Source: Candidatus Babelota bacterium
Lineage (GTDB): Bacteria > JAGOBX01
Reading direction: 5' to 3'
NCBI GenBank assembly: GCA_017999075.1
Contig: JAGOBX010000234.1
Coordinates: forward strand, 1-6,130
Length of the DNA stretch: 6,130 bases
The notes under the pieces were generated by a model. The model was given only the letters and a program-made list of their open reading frames with translations, had not been told where the DNA came from and ran no database searches. Each line of letters starts with the position of its first letter. Within the stretch, counting starts at the first letter, position 1. Of this stretch, positions 1 through 6,130 are shown one piece after another. Position numbers and translations under genes: made by a program.

Positions 1-57
1 ATAATAAACAAATACTACTAATTTTTTTAAAAAAAATGATTATTATGGAACTTTATA

Positions 58-309
58 TTATACTATAATATTTATTTTGTTGTTATTGTTTGAAAAATCA
101 GATTTAATTTCGGTTTGCTTTTCATCTGCTGAATCATTTTTTTTTATTTTATTATTACGTTTAGGATTTTCTTCAAAATACGGACACGGCATATGCAGCC
201 AATACCAGTTAGAATCAGGAGATTTAAAGCCGAGAGCTTTACATCCGTATTTATGAATATGATCATTATATCTTATTTGAAAATTTTTACATTTATAACA
301 TACTAACAT
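58..309 (-). CDS. Small four-cysteine (zinc-ribbon-like) protein of unknown function
   Basis: The 83-residue protein has a conserved-looking front half. It contains CYKC at C4/C7, YGCKALGFKS at 21-30 with C23, and HMPCPYFE at 39-46 with C42. The two C-x2-C cysteines plus two single cysteines suggest one zinc or Fe-S site. I recall short bacterial proteins with the same pattern (CxxC, then YGCKAxGFKS, then a C followed by F-x-P-K), annotated as hypothetical and sometimes named as uracil-DNA glycosylase without the enzyme's domain. That recognition is from memory and the function is unknown. The tail from about residue 51 is rich in Lys and Asn and probably disordered. The gene starts 12 bases after the iorA stop in the same direction, with no clear Shine-Dalgarno sequence, so it probably rides on the iorA message. 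There is no signal peptide or membrane segment, so it is likely cytoplasmic. Confidence 0.75.
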   Translation of the reverse strand: MLVCYKCKNFQIRYNDHIHKYGCKALGFKSPDSNWYWLHMPCPYFEENPKRNNKIKKNDSADEKQTEIKSDFSNNNNKINIIV

Positions 310-321
310 ATATCATAAAAA

Positions 322-2088
322 TTAAAATTTGACAGATTTTATAGCATTTAATTCACAATATTGAACGCATAATCCGCAAGCGCGACATGATTCTTTTAAA
401 ATACTTATTATCCCATTTTTTTTCATTATCGCAGGACATCCGGTAGAAATGCATTTTCCGCATTTAGAACATTTTACCGGATCTATAGAAAAATATACTG
501 GTTTCCCTTTTTTGTTAAGCAGAGCACAAGGCGATTGAGCTATCAATACACTCGGCTTGTTCAGATTTAAATGTTTGTCAACAAGTTCAGAAAATAGTTT
601 TATGTTTAACGGATTAACTACATCAACGCATTCTTCCTGATATCCTATACCTATTACAAGTTTTTTATATTCAATGGCTATAGTATCTTCTCCTGATAAA
701 GTTTTTCCTGTTCCAGGATGCTCCTGATGTCCTGTCATAGCTGTTATCCTGTTATCAAGAATTATAGTTGTTATAGGAGCTTTGTTGTATAAAGCGTCAA
801 TAATTCCTGTTATCCCGGAATGAATAAAAGTAGAATCTCCTATTACCGCAACAATTTTATTGAAATAATCAGGGTTGGTTTTTACCATGCCTATAGCTGT
901 TCCAATTCCCGCACCCATACATATACATGTATCAAGAGAATTAAGCGGTTCAAGAGTTCCAAGAGTATAACACCCTATATCTCCTGTAACTATAAGCGAT
1001 TTTTCCCTTAAAACCGAATAAGCAGCTCTATGAGAGCAGCCTGCGCATAACACTGGCGGACGAGGAGGAACATCAATATTTTTAATTTCAGCATTACATT
1101 CAGGTTTATTGTAAAATATTGAACGGATTTTATCCTGATCCAATTCACCTGTTTTAGGAAACCAGGATTTTCCTATAATTTCAACATCCAATTTTAATTT
1201 CAATATCTCTTCTTCCAAAAAACCGTCAAGTTCTTCAATTACCACAATCCTGTCTTTTCCTGCGCAAAATTGTTTTATAATTCTATCAGGAACAGGATAT
1301 ACCATACCTAATTTCAATATATCAACGTCTTTGATAACTTCCGAAACATAATTAAATACTACGCCTGAAGTAATAATTCCTGTTTTAGAAAATTTTTCAT
1401 TTTTATTTTCAGCTTTAATTATACGGTTCAATTCAGACTGATTGTTATATTCCTGAAGTTTTATAAGACGTTCCTCTACAAATTTATGCCTCATTCTTCC
1501 AAATGCAGGAATCATAACATATTTCTGCGGTTTTTTTTCAAATCCAGGTTTTATATCTATAACTTTTTTTTCACCAGTTTCCACTATTGTCCTGGTATGT
1601 GATAATCTCGTAGTTGTCCTCAAAATTAAAGGCGTATCGAATTGTTCAGAAATTTCATATCCTGACAAAACCATTTCTTTAGCTTCGCTGCTGTCAGAAG
1701 GTTCAAGCATCGGAACTTTAGCGAATTTCGCATAATTTCTGCTATCCTGTTCATTTTGAGAACTATGCAATTCAGGATCATCAGCTGCCACCAATATAAA
1801 TCCTGCTTTAACTCCTGTATAAGAAAAAGTCATCAGAGGATCTGCTGCAACATTAACTCCGACATGTTTCATAGTAACAATTGTCCTGTGTCCTGATATA
1901 CTCGCTCCTATTCCTGTTTCAAAAGCAACCTTTTCATTAGGAGACCATTGACAGTATACTCCATCGTATTTAACAAGATTTTCAAGTATTTCAGTTGACG
2001 GAGTTCCAGGATATCCTGATGCAAATTTGACATCTGACTCATATGCTCCCAAAGCTATCGCTTCATTTCCTGACAACAATTTTTTCAT
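322..2088 (-). CDS. iorA: Indolepyruvate:ferredoxin oxidoreductase alpha subunit
   Basis: In the IorAB complex this ThDP-dependent subunit decarboxylates indolepyruvate and other aryl-pyruvates to the acyl-CoA and passes electrons to ferredoxin. From the ATG at 2088 it has 588 residues, a normal family length. The N-terminal pyrimidine-binding region (about 1-165) contains ASGYPGTPSTEIL and SPNEKVAFETGIGAS. The ThDP-binding half (about 345-520) contains CAGCSHR at 348-354, GDSTFIHSG at 417-425 and ILDNRITAMTGHQ at 443-455, which together form the GD...N cofactor motif. A C-terminal 2[4Fe-4S] ferredoxin domain has C540/C543/C546/C551 and C568/C571/C574/C578. An in-frame TTG at 2100 would add four residues, but its codons overlap the ribosome binding site, so the ATG is preferred. 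It lies 58 bases downstream of hydA with no terminator seen between them, so co-transcription is likely. No iorB lies next to it in the window. Substrate preference cannot be read from sequence; phenylpyruvate or hydroxyphenylpyruvate are equally possible. Confidence 0.95.
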   Translation of the reverse strand: MKKLLSGNEAIALGAYESDVKFASGYPGTPSTEILENLVKYDGVYCQWSPNEKVAFETGIGASISGHRTIVTMKHVGVNVAADPLMTFSYTGVKAGFILVAADDPELHSSQNEQDSRNYAKFAKVPMLEPSDSSEAKEMVLSGYEISEQFDTPLILRTTTRLSHTRTIVETGEKKVIDIKPGFEKKPQKYVMIPAFGRMRHKFVEERLIKLQEYNNQSELNRIIKAENKNEKFSKTGIITSGVVFNYVSEVIKDVDILKLGMVYPVPDRIIKQFCAGKDRIVVIEELDGFLEEEILKLKLDVEIIGKSWFPKTGELDQDKIRSIFYNKPECNAEIKNIDVPPRPPVLCAGCSHRAAYSVLREKSLIVTGDIGCYTLGTLEPLNSLDTCICMGAGIGTAIGMVKTNPDYFNKIVAVIGDSTFIHSGITGIIDALYNKAPITTIILDNRITAMTGHQEHPGTGKTLSGEDTIAIEYKKLVIGIGYQEECVDVVNPLNIKLFSELVDKHLNLNKPSVLIAQSPCALLNKKGKPVYFSIDPVKCSKCGKCISTGCPAIMKKNGIISILKESCRACGLCVQYCELNAIKSVKF

Positions 2089-2090
2089 AA

Positions 2091-2110
2091 TAAACTCCAA
2101 TTCCAGTTTA
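2091..2110 (-). repeat. Short perfect inverted repeat over the iorA ribosome binding site
   Basis: On the minus strand TAAACT and AGTTTA form perfect 6-base arms around the 8-base loop GGAATTGG. The GGAG of the iorA ribosome binding site straddles the loop and the downstream arm. The stem is short and AT-rich, so it would be weak. It may be chance, or it may slightly limit initiation at iorA relative to the hydrogenase genes. Confidence 0.3.
2095..2098 (-). promoter_or_regulatory. Ribosome binding site of iorA
   Basis: GGAG on the minus strand sits six bases before the ATG at 2088, an ideal Shine-Dalgarno spacing. It decides the start of iorA: the upstream in-frame TTG at 2100-2098 overlaps this site and has no such motif of its own. 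Confidence 0.8.
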
Positions 2111-2146
2111 AATTAACACATTATTATTTATTGCAAATTCTTTCGA

Positions 2147-4480
2147 TTATTTGTATTTCGCTAATATTCCTTCTACATCATCAGGTTTTACCTGACTGAA
2201 AACATCTCCGTCTACAAGTACAACAGGAGCTAATCCGCATGCTCCAATACATCTTGTACATTCAAGAGTGAATTTATTATCTTTAGTAGTTTGGTCAAGT
2301 CCAATACCTAAAATCTGTTTGAACTTTTCAAGAACTTCTCCTGCACCTCTCACATAACATGCAGTGCCAAGACATATTGAAATAGAATGTTCTCCTTTTT
2401 TGTTTAAAGTAAAAAAATGATAAAATGTAGCCACTCCATAAACTGACGATAAAGGTATTTTTATTCCCATAGAAATTATTTTCATTGCATCTACTGACAA
2501 ATATCCGAACATTTCCTGCGCTTTATGAAGCAGCGGGATTAAATAGCTGTATTTATCTTCAACAGTTCTGTAAGCATTAACAGCATCTAATAATTCCCTG
2601 TATTTATTTATATCTTCAGGTTTATGATCTTTAAGTTCAAGATCTTTTTCAAGAATATGATTTTTATATATTCCTGAAGGTTTGCGTTCAACATAATGAG
2701 TATGCAGAAGTTTATGCGATATTTCGCTTAATGGATTTTTCAAAAATGTTTTATATAACCTTTGCACATCAGGATTATCATGAGACCTGCGGAATGTCCG
2801 TTTTCTATCCAGTCCATACAATGCTCCTGCTCGTTTTATAAGCATTTCCTTTGATAATGGTAAATGAGGCGGTACAGGATATGGCTGGCCTCCTCCTCCT
2901 ATACATCCGCCAGGACATCCCATTACCTCAACAAAATGATATTTTTTCTCTCCTGATCTGATTTTTTCCATTATTTTATGTGCATTATCAAGACCGTGAA
3001 CAACAGCAACATTAAGTTTTGTTGAACCTACTCCTATTTCCGCTTCTTTTATTCCTTCAACTCCTCGAATCTGATTAAATTCTATATCTACCAGTGTTTC
3101 TCCAGTTACAAATTCAGAAGCAGTACGCAGAGCCGCTTCCATAACTCCGCCCGTAGTTCCGAATATTACTCCGGCTCCGCTTGATAATCCCAGCGGTTTA
3201 TCAAATTCTGACGAATCCAGGTTTAAAAAATCTATACCTGCTGATTTAACCATCCATGCAAATTCACGGGTAGTTATAACGCAATCAACATATTTATTGT
3301 TATTATCATCAACCATTTCAGGTCTGTTGGCTTCAAACTTTTTTGCAGTGCAGCACATAACTGATACAATAAAAATTTTTTCAGGAGGAACATTCAGCTG
3401 TTTTGCATAAAATGTTTTTATCAGAGCTCCTTCCATGCTCATAGGAGATTTTGCCGTAGATAGATTTTTCAAATATTCGGGATAAAAATGTTCAATAAAT
3501 TTTACCCATGTCGGACAGCAGGATGTGAACATAGGGAAAGTGCCGTTATTTTTCAATCTATGAATAAACTCGCTTGCTTCTTCCATTATTGTAACATCAG
3601 CCCCAAATTGGGTGTCAAAAACATAATCAAAACCAAGCATTCTCATGGCAGTTGAACATTGTCCTTCATAATTATTCCCTGGCTGCATTCCAAACGCTTC
3701 TCCAATAGCAGCACGCACAGACGGAGCCATTTGACCTATAACTATTTTATCAGGACTATCTATTGCATTCCATACGTCACCCGTATTGTCTTTTTCAAGA
3801 AAAGCTGCTGTAGGACACAAATTTATACATTGACCGCAATTAACACAAATTGATTCCGAAAATTTTTCTTCAAAAGCAGGAACAACTACAGATTTAAATC
3901 CACGGTGAGCATTTGCAAGTGCAGTTACTCCCTGAACTTCTTCACAAACCCTCACACACCGTTCACAAAGAATACATTTGTTCGGATCACGTATAACTGA
4001 AAACGAAGATAAATCTTTAGCATAATTTTTTCTTTCGCCCACAAAATGCCTGTGTCTTACTCCAAGATTATAAGCAGCTCTTTGAAGTTCACAATTCCCA
4101 TCTCTTTCGCAAGTTTGACAATCCATAGGATGATTGTCAAGTATTAATTCAACTATATCTCTTCTGATTCTTCTCAATTTAGGAGAAATTGTTTTAACTT
4201 TAATGCCCGGTTCAAGAGGATATGCGCATGCTGCAACAAGATTACGCCTGCCTTCTATTTCAACAACGCATATTCTGCATGCTCCTTCAATACTTAGCGA
4301 TGGATGATAACACAAACGAGGAATATGAATGCCTATTCTGTCTGCAGCAGCCATAATAGTTGTTCCGTCAAAAACTGTTACTTCGATTCCATCAATAAAA
4401 GCTGTTATTTTTTTAGGTTTTTTTGTTTTTTTATTTTTATCATCTGTTTTCGAATCTTTCTTTAACACAGTCACTTTCAT
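2147..4480 (-). CDS. hydA: [FeFe]-hydrogenase catalytic subunit HydA with a fused C-terminal NuoE/HydC-like [2Fe-2S] domain
   Basis: This subunit catalyses H2 formation or oxidation at an H-cluster. Numbering from the ATG (777 residues), a lysine-rich start (1-25) is followed by a plant-type [2Fe-2S] site (C57, C68, C71, C85), a His-Cys3 [4Fe-4S] site (H117, C121, C124, C130) and two [4Fe-4S] sites (C169/C172/C175/C179 and C212/C215/C218/C222). The H-domain spans about 245-540, with TSCCPTW at 319-325, MCCTAKKFE at 375-383 and the GCPGGC loop at 521-526. The predicted ligands C322, C377, C522 and C526 are present. So are the proton-path residues C321, E301, E304 and S341, matched by eye to Clostridium CpI. 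The usual small-subunit-like tail covers about 541-596. From about 620 a NuoE-like domain follows, with [2Fe-2S] ligands C703, C708, C744 and C748, supplying the third HydABC subunit within one chain. Cysteine 376 replaces the usual proline of the second H-cluster motif. A GTG at 4483 would add one residue; I prefer the ATG because it gives the common TGATG overlap with hydB. Maturation genes hydEFG are not in the window. Confidence 0.95.
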   Translation of the reverse strand: MKVTVLKKDSKTDDKNKKTKKPKKITAFIDGIEVTVFDGTTIMAAADRIGIHIPRLCYHPSLSIEGACRICVVEIEGRRNLVAACAYPLEPGIKVKTISPKLRRIRRDIVELILDNHPMDCQTCERDGNCELQRAAYNLGVRHRHFVGERKNYAKDLSSFSVIRDPNKCILCERCVRVCEEVQGVTALANAHRGFKSVVVPAFEEKFSESICVNCGQCINLCPTAAFLEKDNTGDVWNAIDSPDKIVIGQMAPSVRAAIGEAFGMQPGNNYEGQCSTAMRMLGFDYVFDTQFGADVTIMEEASEFIHRLKNNGTFPMFTSCCPTWVKFIEHFYPEYLKNLSTAKSPMSMEGALIKTFYAKQLNVPPEKIFIVSVMCCTAKKFEANRPEMVDDNNNKYVDCVITTREFAWMVKSAGIDFLNLDSSEFDKPLGLSSGAGVIFGTTGGVMEAALRTASEFVTGETLVDIEFNQIRGVEGIKEAEIGVGSTKLNVAVVHGLDNAHKIMEKIRSGEKKYHFVEVMGCPGGCIGGGGQPYPVPPHLPLSKEMLIKRAGALYGLDRKRTFRRSHDNPDVQRLYKTFLKNPLSEISHKLLHTHYVERKPSGIYKNHILEKDLELKDHKPEDINKYRELLDAVNAYRTVEDKYSYLIPLLHKAQEMFGYLSVDAMKIISMGIKIPLSSVYGVATFYHFFTLNKKGEHSISICLGTACYVRGAGEVLEKFKQILGIGLDQTTKDNKFTLECTRCIGACGLAPVVLVDGDVFSQVKPDDVEGILAKYK

Positions 4481-4482
4481 CA
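4478..4482 (-). other. TGATG stop/start overlap coupling hydB and hydA
   Basis: The hydB stop codon TGA (4482-4480) shares its last base with the hydA ATG (4480-4478). A G-rich stretch, AGGGG at 4487-4483, lies only two bases before the ATG, which is closer than an ideal ribosome binding site. Re-initiation by ribosomes finishing hydB is therefore a reasonable inference and would help keep subunit amounts equal. The nearby GTG at 4483-4481 is an alternative start with a four-base overlap. Confidence 0.7.
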
Positions 4483-6130
4483 CCCCTGAATTATTGCGTT
4501 AAATTTACACGCCTGAAAACAAGCGCCGCATTTGATGCATTTTGAAGAATCTATATTATGAATTTTCTTTGGTTCGCCTGTTATGCAATTTACAGGACAT
4601 TTCTTTTTACATACTCCGCAACCAACGCATTTTTCCGAAACTATAATATAATTCAAAAGTTTTTTGCATACTTTAGCTCTGCATTTTTTTTCTTTTATAT
4701 GTTCTTCAAACTCATCCCTAAAATATTTTATATTGCTTAACACAGGATTCGGAGCTGTCTGCCCGAGTCCGCATAAAGATGCAAGTTTAATTGTCTCGCC
4801 AAGACGTTCAAGTTTTTCAATATCGCCTTCTTCTCCTTTTCCATTACAAATTCTCTCAAGTATTTCAAGCATACGTTTTGTTCCTTCTCTGCATGGAGTG
4901 CATTTTCCGCAAGATTCATTTTGAGTAAAATCAAGAAAAAATTTTGCCACATCTACCATGCATGTATGTTCATCCATTACTATCATACCGCCGGAACCCA
5001 TTATAGAACCGGTCTTATTTAAAGTATCATAATCAACAGGTGTTTCAAGATACTGTTCAGGCAAACATCCGCCTGAAGGTCCGCCTGTCTGAACTGCTTT
5101 GAATTTATGCCCGTCTTTTATTCCGCCGCCTATATCGAATATTATTTCACGCAGCGTTGTGCCCATAGGAATCTCTATCAATCCTGTATTATTCACTTTT
5201 CCTGCTAATGCAAACACTTTCGTTCCTTTGCTTGTTTCTATGCCGAATCTTGAAAACCATTCTCCGCCTATTAAAATTATAGCTGGAACATTTGCAAGCG
5301 TTTCAACATTATTTATCACAGTCGGATTTCCAAACAATCCTTTAATTGAAGGATACGGCGGTCTTGGTCTAGGCATACCCCGTTTTCCTTCTATTGAAGC
5401 AATTAACGCAGTTTCCTCACCGCATACAAACGCGCCTGCCCCTAAACGAAGCTCAACATCAAATGAAAAATTTGTATCTAAAATATTTTTACCAATTAAT
5501 TTTTTTTCTTTCGCCAGTTTAATCGCATTTTTCAGCCGTTTTATCGCAAGAGGATATTCAGCTCTAATATAAACAAATCCTTTATCTGCGCCAACTGCAT
5601 ATCCGGCAATAGCCATTCCTTCAATAACTGAAAACGGATCTCCTTCAATCGTGCTTCTATCCATAAAAGCTCCAGGATCTCCTTCATCAGCATTACAAAT
5701 AATATATTTCTGTTTTCCCTCAGCGCGGGACCCGTTTGTCCATTTCTGAAATGTCGGATAGCCGCCGCCGCCTCTGCCGCGAAGTCCTGATTTTTTAATT
5801 TCATCAATTACGTCCTGAGGCGTCATATCAGTTAAAACCTTCGCCAAAGCTTTAAACCCGTCAACTTTAAAATAATCATCCAATGATTCAGGATCTATTA
5901 TTCCGCAATTACGTAAAGTTAATCTAAGTTGTTTATTAAAATAATTATAATTTCCAAAATTTTCAAAAAATCTATTAACCAGCTCATTGCATTCAAACTG
6001 ATTTTCTATAACTTCAATACCCTTTATCAAATAATCATCGATTATCCTGTCAACAAGTTTTTCATCAGCCTTAGCGTAATTAAGATTTTCAGGCAATATA
6101 GATAATATAATATCATTTCCAGAATAATAA
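4480..6130 (-). CDS. hydB: NuoF/HydB-type NADH- and FMN-binding subunit of a bifurcating [FeFe]-hydrogenase (5' end cut by window edge)
   Basis: This is the diaphorase subunit, which exchanges electrons between NAD(H), FMN and Fe-S clusters in the cytoplasmic HydABC-type hydrogenase. Numbering from the TTG at 6096 (538 residues to the TGA at 4480-4482), the NADH/FMN glycine-rich loop is at 103-119 ([12 protein letters not shown]), [14 protein letters not shown] at 134-147, [13 protein letters not shown] at 219-231 and TGGPSGGC at 337-344. An N3-like [4Fe-4S] site is formed by C396, C399, C402 and C442. A C-terminal 2[4Fe-4S] domain has C490/C493/C496/C500 and C520/C523/C526/C530; C472 and C477 precede it, as is usual in HydB. 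The C-terminal ferredoxin separates HydB from plain complex I NuoF. No ribosome binding site precedes the TTG, and the frame stays open to 6130 with residues resembling the end of the thioredoxin-like domain that HydB proteins carry at the N-terminus. The true start therefore probably lies outside the window. The gene overlaps hydA by one base. Confidence 0.95.
   Translation of the reverse strand, partial: YYSGNDIILSILPENLNYAKADEKLVDRIIDDYLIKGIEVIENQFECNELVNRFFENFGNYNYFNKQLRLTLRNCGIIDPESLDDYFKVDGFKALAKVLTDMTPQDVIDEIKKSGLRGRGGGGYPTFQKWTNGSRAEGKQKYIICNADEGDPGAFMDRSTIEGDPFSVIEGMAIAGYAVGADKGFVYIRAEYPLAIKRLKNAIKLAKEKKLIGKNILDTNFSFDVELRLGAGAFVCGEETALIASIEGKRGMPRPRPPYPSIKGLFGNPTVINNVETLANVPAIILIGGEWFSRFGIETSKGTKVFALAGKVNNTGLIEIPMGTTLREIIFDIGGGIKDGHKFKAVQTGGPSGGCLPEQYLETPVDYDTLNKTGSIMGSGGMIVMDEHTCMVDVAKFFLDFTQNESCGKCTPCREGTKRMLEILERICNGKGEEGDIEKLERLGETIKLASLCGLGQTAPNPVLSNIKYFRDEFEEHIKEKKCRAKVCKKLLNYIIVSEKCVGCGVCKKKCPVNCITGEPKKIHNIDSSKCIKCGACFQACKFNAIIQG

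Noticed and set aside
1-57. Possible rho-independent terminator after the small gene (A/T runs at 21-37)
   Set aside because: The only self-complementary segment is a T7-A8 run without a GC stem, so it does not look like an intrinsic terminator. The operon may end here or continue beyond position 1.
2089-2146. Possible separate promoter or terminator between hydA and iorA
   Set aside because: The 58-base gap contains the ribosome binding site and a weak inverted repeat but no GC-rich stem with a T-run and no convincing -35/-10 pair. In such AT-rich sequence, -10-like hexamers are expected by chance.
2147-4480. Reading the hydA gene as a complex I NuoG subunit
   Set aside because: The N-terminal Fe-S sites do match NuoG, but the TSCCP, CTAKKFE and GCPGGC H-cluster motifs and the absence of any membrane complex I genes identify a soluble [FeFe]-hydrogenase.
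4664-4924. Plus-strand open frame of 86 codons opposite the hydB C-terminal half
   Set aside because: It is antisense to the Fe-S cysteine motifs of hydB, its protein looks like low-complexity Ser/Phe sequence, and there is no independent support.
5099-5572. 157-codon open frame on the plus strand opposite hydB
   Set aside because: It lies entirely antisense to strongly conserved hydB coding sequence, and its translation has no recognisable domain. It is a shadow of the real gene.
5541-5807. Minus-strand 88-codon frame within hydB in another phase
   Set aside because: It overlaps the NADH/FMN-binding region of hydB and its translation has no family resemblance.

Overview
This window is AT-rich. 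All of its recognisable genes lie on the minus strand and are packed head to tail, so transcription runs from position 6130 towards position 1. The content is typical of a strictly anaerobic, fermentative bacterium: an NAD(H)-linked [FeFe]-hydrogenase of the trimeric, electron-bifurcating HydABC type, followed by a ferredoxin-dependent 2-oxoacid oxidoreductase subunit. Low GC and these enzymes would fit several anaerobic groups (for example low-GC spirochaetes, Elusimicrobiota or Clostridia). The sequence does not decide between them, and no phylum is claimed.

Layout in transcription order: (1) 6130-4480, a NuoF/HydB-type flavoprotein, the NADH- and FMN-binding diaphorase subunit. It is cut by the window edge; its frame stays open to the edge and the residues there look like the end of a thioredoxin-like domain. 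(2) 4480-2147, the hydrogenase catalytic subunit HydA, with a full NuoG-like set of N-terminal Fe-S sites and the H-cluster domain, fused at its C-terminus to a complete NuoE/HydC-like [2Fe-2S] domain. It overlaps hydB by one base (TGATG). (3) 2088-322, IorA, the ThDP- and 2[4Fe-4S]-containing alpha subunit of indolepyruvate:ferredoxin oxidoreductase, with a clear ribosome binding site 58 bases after hydA. (4) 309-58, a small four-cysteine, zinc-ribbon-like protein of unknown function that starts 12 bases after iorA. Positions 1-57 are AT-rich with no gene seen.

Proposed joint role (inference): IorA, with an IorB partner not encoded in the visible stretch, would oxidise aryl-pyruvates from aromatic amino acids and reduce ferredoxin. 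The hydrogenase would re-oxidise ferredoxin together with NADH, releasing H2. By cysteine motifs, HydB carries three [4Fe-4S] sites in the visible part. The HydA-HydC fusion carries two [2Fe-2S], three [4Fe-4S] and the H-cluster. IorA carries two [4Fe-4S].

The points most worth a second look are the HydA-HydC fusion, a proline-to-cysteine change next to an H-cluster ligand (MCCTAKKFE instead of the usual MPCTAKKFE), a possible lost cysteine in the HydB thioredoxin-like domain at the window edge, and the pairing of a hydrogenase operon with iorA without an adjacent iorB. I see no mobile element, CRISPR array, tRNA or rRNA.
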